Below the pieces are notes generated by a model. The model saw nothing but the letters and a program-made list of their open reading frames with translations, was not told the origin of the DNA and ran no database searches. The translations under genes were made by a program, and so were the position numbers. Positions 34,164 to 42,201 of a stretch of 64,000 bases of DNA are shown here, piece by piece. How positions within the stretch are numbered: position 1 is the first letter of the stretch; each line of letters opens with the position of its first letter. Source of the DNA: Marinospirillum alkalitolerans (GTDB lineage Bacteria > Pseudomonadota > Gammaproteobacteria > Pseudomonadales > Halomonadaceae); the NCBI RefSeq assembly GCF_045055655.1, contig NZ_JBANFI010000002.1, positions 372,001 to 436,000 of the forward strand, given 5' to 3'.

Positions 34164-35033
34164 ATGGCAGTCGGAAAAGAGATCCGCTCCCAGATCGGGA
34201 GTATCAAAAATACGCAGAAAATCACCAGCGCCATGCAAATGGTTGCTGCGTCGAAGATGCGTAAAGCTCAGGATCGCATGGCCGCCAGCCACCCTTATGC
34301 TAGCCAGATTAGAAAAGTAGTGAGCCATATTGCCAAGTCGACTCCAGAGTATAAGCACGCCTATATGCAAGAGCGTGATATCAAAAGAGTCGGCTTCATT
34401 ATTGTCTCTTCCGACCGTGGTCTGTGTGGCGGCTTGAACATTAACCTGTTCAAAGCAGCACTGAAGCAGATTACAGACTGGCAGAGCAAAGGCGCAGAAA
34501 TTGATATTTGCGCTATCGGCAGCAAGGCAAGCTCTTTCTTCCGTCGTTTTGGCGGTAGTCTGATAGCAGCCAAGAGCGGGCTGGGAGACACCCCTAAGGC
34601 CAGTGAGCTGGTTGGGAGTGTTAAGGTCATGCTGGATGCCTATGATGAAGGTAAAATCGATCGGCTTTTCGTGGTGTATAACGAATTTATCAACACCATG
34701 AGTCAAAAGCCGCTCGTCCAGCAGCTGTTACCCTTGGAAGCAGAACCAGAAGAGCAGGATCAAGGGCATGCAAAGGGTTGGGACTATGTCTACGAACCTG
34801 AGCCCAAAGCACTTCTGGAGAGCTTATTGATTCGTTATATCGAATCACAGGTTTACCAGGCTGTGGTTGAAAACATTGCTTGTGAACAGTCAGCGCGGAT
34901 GGTTGCGATGAAAAGCGCAACGGATAATGCCGGTAACTTTATTGATGAGTTACAGCTTATCTATAACAAAGCGCGTCAGGCTGCGATCACGCAAGAAATC
35001 GCCGAAATTTGCGGCGGTGCAGCAGCCATCTGA
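34164..35033 (+). CDS. atpG: F1Fo ATP synthase subunit gamma
   Basis: Central rotor shaft. 289 residues starting MAVGKEIRSQIGSIKNTQKI with the conserved SAMQMVAASKMRKAQ at the N-terminal helix, SSDRGLCGGLN in the middle and MKSATDNAGNFIDELQLIYN at the C-terminal helix. The ATG at 34164 is chosen over an upstream GTG at 34104 whose peptide (many Arg and Cys) matches nothing in the family and falls in the hairpin region. Confidence 0.97.
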   Translation: MAVGKEIRSQIGSIKNTQKITSAMQMVAASKMRKAQDRMAASHPYASQIRKVVSHIAKSTPEYKHAYMQERDIKRVGFIIVSSDRGLCGGLNINLFKAALKQITDWQSKGAEIDICAIGSKASSFFRRFGGSLIAAKSGLGDTPKASELVGSVKVMLDAYDEGKIDRLFVVYNEFINTMSQKPLVQQLLPLEAEPEEQDQGHAKGWDYVYEPEPKALLESLLIRYIESQVYQAVVENIACEQSARMVAMKSATDNAGNFIDELQLIYNKARQAAITQEIAEICGGAAAI

Positions 35034-35039
35034 TCAGTC

Positions 35040-35075
35040 CTTGTGCCACGGCTCGAACAAGAACGTGAGCACAAG
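35040..35075 (+). other. Intercistronic stem-loop atpG-atpD
   Basis: CTTGTGCCACG (35040-35050) pairs with CGTG-A-GCACAAG (35064-35075), one bulged A. No U tract. Confidence 0.55.
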
Positions 35076-35118
35076 CCTAGGGTAGCAGGTTTCATTTGCA
35101 GGTTTGAGAGGAACCAAG

Positions 35119-36498
35119 ATGAGTAGCGGACGTATCGTACAGATCATCGGTGCCGTTATCGACGTAGAATTTGACCGGGCAAACGTACCTAACGTTTATG
35201 ACGCCCTGACCGTCGACGGTAGCGACATGATTCTTGAAGTGCAGCAACAGCTCGGTGATGGCATCGTGCGTTGTATTGCAATGGGCTCCACCGAAGGCTT
35301 GAAGCGTGGTCTGGTGGCCAATAACACTCATGCACCTATTTCTGTTCCTGTGGGCGTCAAAACCCTGGGTCGGATTATGGACGTTTTGGGTCGCCCGATT
35401 GATGAGGCTGGCCCGATTGGTGAAGAAGAGCGTTGGGCGATCCACCGCAAAGCACCCACCTATGATGAGCAGTCCAGCTCGATTGAACTGCTGGAAACCG
35501 GTATCAAGGTTATCGACCTGGTTTGCCCCTTCGCGAAGGGTGGTAAAGTTGGTCTGTTCGGCGGTGCGGGTGTTGGTAAAACCGTTAACATGATGGAATT
35601 GATCCGTAACATCGCGATCGAGCACAGCGGTTTCTCCGTTTTTGCTGGTGTCGGTGAGCGGACGCGTGAAGGTAACGACTTCTATCATGAGATGAAGGAC
35701 TCCAACGTACTGGATAAGGTATCGCTGGTTTATGGCCAGATGAACGAGCCACCCGGTAACCGTTTGCGTGTTGCTCTGACTGGCTTGACCATGGCAGAGA
35801 AGTTCCGTGATGAAGGCCGTGACGTTCTGTTCTTCGTTGATAACATCTATCGTTATACACTGGCCGGTACTGAAGTATCAGCACTGCTGGGTCGTATGCC
35901 TTCTGCGGTAGGTTATCAGCCTACGCTGGCAGAAGAGATGGGTGTTCTTCAGGAGCGTATTACCTCCACGAAGACAGGCTCGATCACTTCGGTGCAGGCC
36001 GTTTACGTTCCTGCGGATGACTTGACTGACCCATCCCCAGCGACCACCTTCTCTCACTTGGATGCGACGGTTGTACTGTCTCGTGATATCGCTTCTTTGG
36101 GTATCTACCCAGCGGTTGATCCACTGGATTCCACTTCGCGTCAGCTGGATCCTCTGGTGGTCGGCGTTGAGCACTACGAAGCGGCACGCGGCGTCCAGAC
36201 GGTTCTGCAGCGCTATAAAGAGCTGAAGGACATCATCGCGATTCTGGGTATGGATGAGCTGTCTGAAGACGATAAGCTGGCTGTTTCTCGTGCACGTAAG
36301 ATTCAGCGCTTCTTGTCCCAGCCCTTCTTCGTGGCCGAGGTCTTTACTGGTTCGCCCGGTAAGTATGTTTCTTTGAAAGACACGATTCGTGGCTTCCAAG
36401 GCATTCTGAACGGTGACTATGATCACCTGCCCGAGCAGGCTTTCTACATGGTCGGCTCCATCGACGAAGCTGTCGAAAAAGCCAAGGGCATGAAGTAA
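35119..36498 (+). CDS. atpD: F1Fo ATP synthase subunit beta
   Basis: Catalytic subunit. 459 residues starting MSSGRIVQIIGAVIDVEF, with P-loop FGGAGVGKT, the catalytic glutamate region AGVGERTREGNDFY, FFVDNIYRYTLAG and the DELSEDDKL segment near the C-terminus (DELSEEDK in most relatives). GAGAGG lies before the ATG at 35119; the in-frame start five codons earlier overlaps that ribosome binding site. Confidence 0.98.
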   Translation: MSSGRIVQIIGAVIDVEFDRANVPNVYDALTVDGSDMILEVQQQLGDGIVRCIAMGSTEGLKRGLVANNTHAPISVPVGVKTLGRIMDVLGRPIDEAGPIGEEERWAIHRKAPTYDEQSSSIELLETGIKVIDLVCPFAKGGKVGLFGGAGVGKTVNMMELIRNIAIEHSGFSVFAGVGERTREGNDFYHEMKDSNVLDKVSLVYGQMNEPPGNRLRVALTGLTMAEKFRDEGRDVLFFVDNIYRYTLAGTEVSALLGRMPSAVGYQPTLAEEMGVLQERITSTKTGSITSVQAVYVPADDLTDPSPATTFSHLDATVVLSRDIASLGIYPAVDPLDSTSRQLDPLVVGVEHYEAARGVQTVLQRYKELKDIIAILGMDELSEDDKLAVSRARKIQRFLSQPFFVAEVFTGSPGKYVSLKDTIRGFQGILNGDYDHLPEQAFYMVGSIDEAVEKAKGMK

Positions 36499-36527
36499 GT
36501 CAACCGGGATAACCCAAGGGGATACCC

Positions 36528-36953
36528 ATGGCGATGACAATGCATTGTAATATTGTCAGTGCTGAAAAAAAGCTGTTTGATGGCCGTGCTGAAATGGTCG
36601 TAGCCAAAGGCGTACAAGGTGAGCTGGGTATTTTACCCGGCCACACCCCGCTGCTGACTGAGCTGCAACCAGGAACAGTGAAGGTGATTAAACTGAATGG
36701 CGAAGAAGAGCTGATTTACGTTTCTAGCGGTTTCCTAGAAGTGCAGCCAGATGTTGTGACCGTTCTTGCCGATAGTGCAGAGCGTGCCGCTAACATTGAT
36801 GAAGCTGCCGCGAAAGAAGCAATGGAAGCGGCTCAGCGTGCAATGCAAGACAAGACAGGTGAGATGGAGTTTGCACAAGCTGCTTCTCAACTGGCTCAGG
36901 CTGCAGCACAGCTTCGTACCCTTCAGCAACTGCGTAAAAAGCTGGGCAAGTAA
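36528..36953 (+). CDS. atpC: F1Fo ATP synthase subunit epsilon
   Basis: Rotor subunit that can inhibit ATP hydrolysis. 141 residues: N-terminal beta sandwich (MAMTMHCNIVSAEKKLFDG, GELGILPGHTPLLTEL) and a C-terminal pair of helices rich in Ala and Gln. AAGGGG precedes the ATG. It closes the operon; the terminator starts 20 bases after its stop. Confidence 0.96.
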   Translation: MAMTMHCNIVSAEKKLFDGRAEMVVAKGVQGELGILPGHTPLLTELQPGTVKVIKLNGEEELIYVSSGFLEVQPDVVTVLADSAERAANIDEAAAKEAMEAAQRAMQDKTGEMEFAQAASQLAQAAAQLRTLQQLRKKLGK

Positions 36954-36972
36954 TTGCCTCAGTAAGATGTTG

Positions 36973-36998
36973 AAAGGCGGCTTCGGCCGCCTTTTGCG
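36973..36998 (+). terminator. Rho-independent terminator of the atp operon
   Basis: AAAGGCGGC (36973-36981), TTCG loop, GCCGCCTTT (36986-36994), then a T-rich tail TGCGTTT. A classic UUCG-capped hairpin. Confidence 0.9.
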
Positions 36999-37034
36999 TT
37001 TCTCGATCTTGGCTCGTCTAGATTAAGGATAGTT

Positions 37035-37832
37035 ATGGATTGGTTGCAAATCGTTGTCTTGGCCTTGGTGCAGGGTCTGACAGAGTTCTTACCGATTTCG
37101 AGTTCAGCACATTTAATCTTGGTTCCTGTGCTAACTGATTGGGAAGATCAGGGGCTCGCCTTTGATGTGGCGCTGCATCTTGGCAGCTTGGCAGCAGTGG
37201 TGATTTATTTTCGTCAGGACCTGCTGAATATGACGCGTAGTTGGTTTGGCTCTTTACAAACGCGCCGTTTAGATGCCGATGCCAAGCTGGCTTGGGCTGT
37301 GATCCTGGGTACCCTGCCCGTTGGTGTGTTCGGGCTACTGCTGAAAGATTGGATTGAGACCGATCTGCGTGGCCCTTATGTGATGGCTGGAACCTTGATA
37401 GGTTTTGGTTTGCTGCTGGGTTTTGCTGATTGGTGGAATAAGGGCCAGCGTGCCACAACACAAATGAATTGGAAGGACGTCGCCGTCATCGCCTTTGCCC
37501 AGGTTTTAGCCTTAATTCCAGGGACATCGCGCTCAGGTATTACGATTACAGCAGCTTTATTGATGGGCTTGAGCCGTGAAGCTGCGGCGCGTTTTTCATT
37601 TTTACTCTCGATACCTGTGATTGCACTCGCTGGCTTGCTTGAGGTCTATGGTCTGGTGCGCTCGCCGCTGGCCGTAGATTGGTCCTCCCTATTTTGGGGG
37701 GCGCTGTTGTCAGGCATCAGTGCCTATTTGTGTATTCACTATTTTATGGTTTTCATTCGTCGCATCGGTATGCAACCCTTTGTGGTGTATCGTCTGGTGC
37801 TGGGTCTTCTTTTGCTGTGGTTTTTTTGGTGA
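37035..37832 (+). CDS. uppP: Undecaprenyl-diphosphate phosphatase UppP (BacA)
   Basis: Integral membrane enzyme that converts undecaprenyl diphosphate to the monophosphate carrier for cell-wall synthesis and gives bacitracin tolerance. 265 residues, about eight hydrophobic segments, with the two signature regions GLTEFLPISSSAHLIL and LIPGTSRSGITITAALLMG (catalytic Glu, Ser and Arg). It ends nine bases before apbE. Confidence 0.96.
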   Translation: MDWLQIVVLALVQGLTEFLPISSSAHLILVPVLTDWEDQGLAFDVALHLGSLAAVVIYFRQDLLNMTRSWFGSLQTRRLDADAKLAWAVILGTLPVGVFGLLLKDWIETDLRGPYVMAGTLIGFGLLLGFADWWNKGQRATTQMNWKDVAVIAFAQVLALIPGTSRSGITITAALLMGLSREAAARFSFLLSIPVIALAGLLEVYGLVRSPLAVDWSSLFWGALLSGISAYLCIHYFMVFIRRIGMQPFVVYRLVLGLLLLWFFW

Positions 37833-37840
37833 GGTACGCC

Positions 37841-38929
37841 ATGATGAACAACATAAACCGAATTCTCCCTTATGGAAGGCCGCTGTCTCGGGCCTTTGCC
37901 TTCCTACTACTGCTGATCGTGTTGGCGGGCTGTCAGCCATCTGCTGATCCTCAGCCAACGCGCTTGCAGGGACAGATTTTTGGGACCTTCTGGTTAGTCA
38001 CCCTACCCGAAACCCTATCCGATCAAGAAGCCGCTCGCTTGGATCAAGGTATACGCGAGACCTTGCAGCGTGTGGATCAACAGATGTCGACCTATCGCGC
38101 TGATTCAGAGCTGATGCAGTTGAATCAGCATCCTGTTGGTGAATGGCTGGCCGTCTCCGATGCCTTGTTCTATGTGCTGGAACAAGGACAGCAGATCGCA
38201 CAGATCAGCGGTGGTGCCTTTGATATGACGGTGGGTGGTCTGGTCAATCTCTGGAGTTTTGGCCCAGAAGCTCGCCCAGAAGAAATTCCTGACGCCGAAC
38301 TCTTGGAGGCGCGCCTAGCAGAAGCTGGATATCAGCAGCTTGAGCTGGATGCAGCGACTCAACGTGTGCGTCGACTAAGTGATCATTTTGTCGATCTGTC
38401 TGGGATTGCCAAGGGTTTTGGTGTGGATGAGGTCTCGCGCTGGTTGGCGCAGCAGGGTTACAGCAACTATCTGATTAATATCGGTGGGGATTTGATTGTG
38501 GCAGGTCAGCGCACGCCTGAGCGTCTCTGGACGATCGGTGTGGAAATCCCGCAGTTTGATTTACAGCAGATGGCCCAGCATATCCTGCCACTGAGTGATG
38601 TTTCCGTGGCCACTTCGGGAGATTATCGCAACTATTTTGAAGCTGATGGTCGCCGTCTCTCTCATACGATTAGCCCATTTACAGGCTGGCCAATCAATCA
38701 TAATCTGGCTTCAGTGACTGTTTTGCATCCTGAAAATCTGTTCGCTGATGCTTGGGCAACCGCCATCATGGTACTCGGAGCCGAAGCTGGCTTGCGCCTT
38801 GCAGAACAGCAGGGTATCGAGGCCTTGCTGATCACGCGTCAAGAAGCAGGCTGGGAAAGCCAGCTCACCAGCGCCTTGCGTGCGCGTCTTGGTGAGGAGC
38901 TGAGCCAGACGATAGAACACCAACAATAA
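37841..38929 (+). CDS. apbE: FAD:protein FMN transferase ApbE (lipoprotein)
   Basis: Attaches FMN covalently to threonines of exported flavoproteins such as Nqr or Rnf subunits. 362 residues: a lipoprotein signal peptide (Arg start, AFAFLLLLIVLAGC lipobox), then the ApbE fold with GGAFDMTVGGLVNLW, DLSGIAKGFGVDEV (Mg/FAD binding), NIGGDLIV and the C-terminal SPFTGWPI segment. GAGG lies six bases before the ATG at 37841. Its acceptor protein is not encoded in the window. Confidence 0.93.
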   Translation: MMNNINRILPYGRPLSRAFAFLLLLIVLAGCQPSADPQPTRLQGQIFGTFWLVTLPETLSDQEAARLDQGIRETLQRVDQQMSTYRADSELMQLNQHPVGEWLAVSDALFYVLEQGQQIAQISGGAFDMTVGGLVNLWSFGPEARPEEIPDAELLEARLAEAGYQQLELDAATQRVRRLSDHFVDLSGIAKGFGVDEVSRWLAQQGYSNYLINIGGDLIVAGQRTPERLWTIGVEIPQFDLQQMAQHILPLSDVSVATSGDYRNYFEADGRRLSHTISPFTGWPINHNLASVTVLHPENLFADAWATAIMVLGAEAGLRLAEQQGIEALLITRQEAGWESQLTSALRARLGEELSQTIEHQQ

Positions 38930-38944
38930 ATATCAGGGGGCCGT

Positions 38945-40297
38945 ATGCAAGAAGAACTGACTCAACTTCTTTATGATGCTTTGGAGAAGCAGGATACGCT
39001 CCAGCTTGAGCAGTTGGTTGGTGATTTGCAGCCGGCTGATTTGGCTGAGTTTCTTCATCAAGAAAGCATCGAAACCAGCCTCAAACTGCTGACCCACCTG
39101 CCGATCAATCGTCGCGCTGAAGCCTTTGGTTATCTTGATGTGCCAACGCAAATCAAGCTGGCACAAGCGATGACAGAAGAAGGCTTGGCGCAGCTTTTTA
39201 TGCACATGAATGCCGATGAACGGGCTGACCTGTTTAACGAGATGCCAGAAGAGCGTCAGCAGGGTGTGCTACGTCGTATGGCCAAGGAAGAGCGTGAGGA
39301 TCTGCGCCGCTTAGCCAGCTATGAAGAAGGCACCTGCGGCGCGATTATGACCAGCGACTATGTCACCCTGCCTCAGGGGGTGAAGGTCAATCGCGCGCTG
39401 GAGATCGTCCGTCAAACCGCACCAAATGCTGAAACCATCTATCAGATTTATATTCTGGATGCAGCGATGCAGCTGGTGGGCACTGTTTCTCTGCGTGAGC
39501 TTATCCTGGCCAAGCCCACCACAGAAGTGGATACGGTGATGACCAGTGATGTGGTCTCCGTTAGCGTGCATGAGTTGCAAGAAGAAGCCGCGCGCAAAAT
39601 CAGTCGTTACGACATTCTTGCTCTGCCTGTTATTGATGATCAGCAGCGTTTGGTGGGTATCATCACCTATGATGACGCGATGGATGTTGCCGAAGCCGAG
39701 GCAACAGAAGATATCCACAAGGGGGCCTCAGTCGGTCCCTTGGATGAAGGTTTTGCCAAGGCGAAGATCAGTAGTTTATACCGTCGTCGAATCAACTGGC
39801 TGGTGTTGCTGGTGTTTGCCAATATCCTCTCTGGTGCGGGTATTGCCTTCTATGAAGAAGTGATCGAGTCCTATGTGGTGCTGGTCTTCTTTTTGCCTCT
39901 GCTGGTGGCCAGTGGCGGCAATGCCGGTGCGCAGGCATCCACCTTGATGATTCGTGGTCTGGCGACAGGTGATGTCGGAGCACGAGATTGGGGTAAGCTG
40001 CTGGGCCGTGAGTTGATTGTATCCGCCTCTCTGGGGTTGACGATGGCCGTTGCCATCTCAGGTATCGGCCTCTGGCGTGGTGGGATGGATATTGCACAAA
40101 TCGTGGCATTGAGTATGTTTGCCATCGTCATCGTTGGCAGTATGATCGGCATGAGCCTGCCGTTTATTCTGAATAAGCTTGGATGGGACCCAGCCACAGC
40201 CAGTGGCCCACTGGTGACTTCGATTGCGGATATAGTGGGTGTTTTAATCTATTTCGCGATTGCCAGTATGGTCTTGGATTTACCTCTGCCTGGCTAA
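38945..40297 (+). CDS. mgtE: Magnesium transporter MgtE (first copy)
   Basis: Mg2+-gated Mg2+ channel. 450 residues: N-terminal superhelical domain (about 1-130; LQPADLAEFLHQE), tandem CBS domains (about 135-260; GTCGAIMTSDYVTLP, VMTSDVVSV, GIITYDDAMDVAEAE) and a five-helix channel domain with the pore motifs LLVASGGNAGAQ and GWDPATASGPLVTS. It starts 15 bases after apbE with AGGGGG upstream. A second, clearly related copy follows. Confidence 0.95.
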   Translation: MQEELTQLLYDALEKQDTLQLEQLVGDLQPADLAEFLHQESIETSLKLLTHLPINRRAEAFGYLDVPTQIKLAQAMTEEGLAQLFMHMNADERADLFNEMPEERQQGVLRRMAKEEREDLRRLASYEEGTCGAIMTSDYVTLPQGVKVNRALEIVRQTAPNAETIYQIYILDAAMQLVGTVSLRELILAKPTTEVDTVMTSDVVSVSVHELQEEAARKISRYDILALPVIDDQQRLVGIITYDDAMDVAEAEATEDIHKGASVGPLDEGFAKAKISSLYRRRINWLVLLVFANILSGAGIAFYEEVIESYVVLVFFLPLLVASGGNAGAQASTLMIRGLATGDVGARDWGKLLGRELIVSASLGLTMAVAISGIGLWRGGMDIAQIVALSMFAIVIVGSMIGMSLPFILNKLGWDPATASGPLVTSIADIVGVLIYFAIASMVLDLPLPG

Positions 40298-40334
40298 TTG
40301 AATGTATGTCATATTAAATTCATCATTTTTTTAG

Positions 40335-40363
40335 TTGACTTGATTTGCCTGTCTCTTTATATT
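40335..40363 (+). promoter_or_regulatory. Promoter of the second mgtE transcript
   Basis: TTGACT (40335-40340), a 17-base spacer, TATATT (40358-40363). Transcription would start near 40370, giving a 5' leader of about 400 bases before mgtE at 40773. Confidence 0.75.
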
Positions 40364-40380
40364 GGCCGTGCTTAAAAGCC

Positions 40381-40407
40381 GGCCTCTCCAAAGAGGCCTC
40401 CTTTTCA
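40381..40407 (+). terminator. GC-rich hairpin early in the mgtE leader
   Basis: GGCCTCT (40381-40387), CCAA loop, AGAGGCC (40392-40398), then TCCTTTTC. It may end the upstream apbE-mgtE transcript, or be a leader structure just after the new transcription start. Confidence 0.5.
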
Positions 40408-40429
40408 CTGACTGAGGTGTATAAACCCT

Positions 40430-40498
40430 ATGGACGATCCGGGTAGTCGATTATCCATCAGTAGACAAGCTTTCAAAACAAGCTTGCGCTGCGCTTAG
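40430..40498 (+). CDS. Possible 22-residue leader peptide upstream of mgtE
   Basis: ATG at 40430 to TAG at 40496-40498 encodes a peptide starting MDDPGSRLSISRQ and ending LRCA. A GAGGTG lies 10-11 bases before the ATG, slightly long. No homologue is recognised. The acidic, proline-containing N-terminus recalls the enterobacterial MgtL leader peptide (starting MEPDPTP), at which ribosomes become unstable when Mg2+ is low. The frame overlaps one arm of a long-range pairing (AGTCGAT 40445-40451 with ATCGACT 40518-40524) and a complete hairpin (CAAGCTT/AAGCTTG, 40466-40486). Coding status is inferred, not shown. Confidence 0.35.
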   Translation: MDDPGSRLSISRQAFKTSLRCA

Positions 40499-40524
40499 GT
40501 TCTCTCAGTCCCGTCTTATCGACT

Positions 40525-40560
40525 GTCTGAGCGATCTTAAGCTCAGACCTCTTTGTTTTC
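40525..40560 (+). terminator. Terminator-like hairpin in the mgtE leader
   Basis: GTCTGAGC (40525-40532) and GCTCAGAC (40541-40548) form a perfect 8-bp stem, followed by CTCTTTGTTTTCC. The left arm overlaps a competing pairing: CTCAG at 40504-40508 can pair with CTGAG at 40527-40531. This is the layout of an attenuator. Confidence 0.55.
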
Positions 40561-40772
40561 CTGCTTGCTCTACTTCCGCGCACTGGCTTTGGCTGGGTGC
40601 AACGCGGAGATAATCTATTCTCATTTTATGCTGCTCTGCCAAGATCAAGAGACGGATTAATCCTGCCTCTTTTAATCTTGTACTGTGCGCATTATTCCCT
40701 CGATTCAATATTGAATTGGGATAGGGTTTGTTTGCCTCTTCAAAAGATTTAATTATTAATCTGGAGAAGAGT

Positions 40773-42179
40773 ATGTCGATTGAATTGATTCAACAAGAAG
40801 TGCTCGCGCTTAAAATGAGCCAGAATGCCGGTGCACTGCGCCGCCTGATGCAGCAGTATCATCTGGCGGATATGGCAGAAGCACTGAAGCTGCTGATCGA
40901 GCAACAGCGTCTCAACCAAGAAGAGCTGCGTGCTTTGTTGTGGCTGATGCCACTGAGCCAGCGCGCGCAGATTTTTGGCTACCTGCCAATGGAAATTCAG
41001 CTCCAGCAAGCGGATCATCTCAGTGTGGATGCTTTGGCAAAGTTGCTGGAAGCGATGCCTCATGATGAGCGGGTGGATGTCTATAACGGCTTGGCCACCG
41101 CACAAAAGCAAGCTGTACTGGCACTGATGCAGCAGCATGAGCAGCAGGATATCCAAAAGCTGGCCTCCTATCCGCAAGGTAGTGTGGGTGCGGTGATGAC
41201 TTCTGATTTTGCGGTGTTAGAGCCACAGATGACGGCAGCAGAAGCCTTAGCCGCCGTGCGCCGTTACGGACGTGAAAAAGAAACCATTTATCAGGCTTAT
41301 GTGCTCAATGACAGCCAGCAGCTGATGGGCACCCTGTCATTGAAAGAGCTGATTCTGGCTGAACCTGAAGAAGTCATTGCTGACTTTATGGTGCAGTCTC
41401 CGATAACGCTACGTGTAGAAGAAGATCAGGAGAAGGTGGCGCAGCTGATCAGCAAGTATGATCTTTTGGCCGTACCTGTTTTGAATGGTGGCGATCGCAT
41501 GGTTGGGATCGTGACCTATGATGATGCGATGGATGTCGCGCGTGCTGAAGGTGAAGAAGACTTCCAGCGTATGGCTGGGGTCACCGATGGCGTTGAAATG
41601 GGGCATAAAGGGCAGATAGGTCAGATCGCCACGAGCCTCAAGGATGCCACGATCAGCCTGCTCTACAAGAAGCGTGTGTTCTGGTTGGTGTTGTTGGTCT
41701 TTGGCAATATCTTCTCGGGGGCGGGGATTGCCTACTTTGAGGACACGATTGAAGCCTATATTGCGCTGGTCTTCTTCCTGCCCTTGCTGGTCGATAGTGG
41801 CGGTAATGCGGGTTCTCAGTCAGCGACCTTGATGGTGCGTGCTTTAGCCACGGGTGAAGTGGTTCTGAAAGATTGGGCGAGTATGCTGGGGCGTGAACTG
41901 GTAGTGGCTGGTTTGCTGGGTGCAACGATGGCGGTGGCCGTGTCAGTGCTGGGTATCTGGCGTGGTGGTATGGAAATCGCGCTGGTTGTTGCGCTGACAA
42001 TGCAGCTGGTGGTGGTGGTAGGCAGCATGATCGGTATGTCTCTGCCCTTCTTACTCAGCCGCCTGAAGTTTGATCCTGCCACAGCCAGTGCGCCGCTGAT
42101 TACCTCAGTCGCGGATGCGGTTGGTGTGGTGATCTACTTCGCGATTGCCACGATGATTCTGGATATTCCTTTAGCTTAA
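40773..42179 (+). CDS. mgtE: Magnesium transporter MgtE (second copy)
   Basis: 468-residue paralogue of the preceding gene with the same domain order: N domain (MSIELIQQEVLALKMSQNAG), CBS pair (GSVGAVMTSDFAVLE, GIVTYDDAMDVARAE) and channel domain (LLVDSGGNAGSQSATL, KFDPATASAPLITSVADAVG). It differs by a longer linker after the CBS pair. GGAG lies six bases before the ATG at 40773, just behind a small AT hairpin. It has its own promoter and a long leader, so it is probably the regulated copy, and it is followed by mgtC. Confidence 0.95.
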   Translation: MSIELIQQEVLALKMSQNAGALRRLMQQYHLADMAEALKLLIEQQRLNQEELRALLWLMPLSQRAQIFGYLPMEIQLQQADHLSVDALAKLLEAMPHDERVDVYNGLATAQKQAVLALMQQHEQQDIQKLASYPQGSVGAVMTSDFAVLEPQMTAAEALAAVRRYGREKETIYQAYVLNDSQQLMGTLSLKELILAEPEEVIADFMVQSPITLRVEEDQEKVAQLISKYDLLAVPVLNGGDRMVGIVTYDDAMDVARAEGEEDFQRMAGVTDGVEMGHKGQIGQIATSLKDATISLLYKKRVFWLVLLVFGNIFSGAGIAYFEDTIEAYIALVFFLPLLVDSGGNAGSQSATLMVRALATGEVVLKDWASMLGRELVVAGLLGATMAVAVSVLGIWRGGMEIALVVALTMQLVVVVGSMIGMSLPFLLSRLKFDPATASAPLITSVADAVGVVIYFAIATMILDIPLA

Positions 42180-42201
42180 TGGATCCTCAAGGAGGTGAGC
42201 C

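Larger units (their letters stand above)
40298..40772. other. Gap between the two mgtE genes: promoter plus structured leader
   Basis: A 475-base stretch with no long gene. It contains a strong promoter at 40335-40363, a GC-rich hairpin at 40381-40398, a possible 22-codon leader frame at 40430-40498, a terminator-like hairpin at 40525-40560, and three further hairpins at 40641-40679, 40703-40716 and 40745-40762, the last next to the mgtE ribosome binding site. I could not match it to the M-box (ykoK) riboswitch. Confidence 0.65.

Noticed and set aside
40505..40708. Minus-strand open frame of 67 codons in the mgtE leader
   Set aside because: No ribosome binding site or recognisable domain, and the region is better explained as a structured 5' leader read on the plus strand.
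40364..40772. M-box (ykoK) magnesium riboswitch in the mgtE leader
   Set aside because: I could not find the conserved M-box loops or core sequences; a covariance-model search would be decisive.
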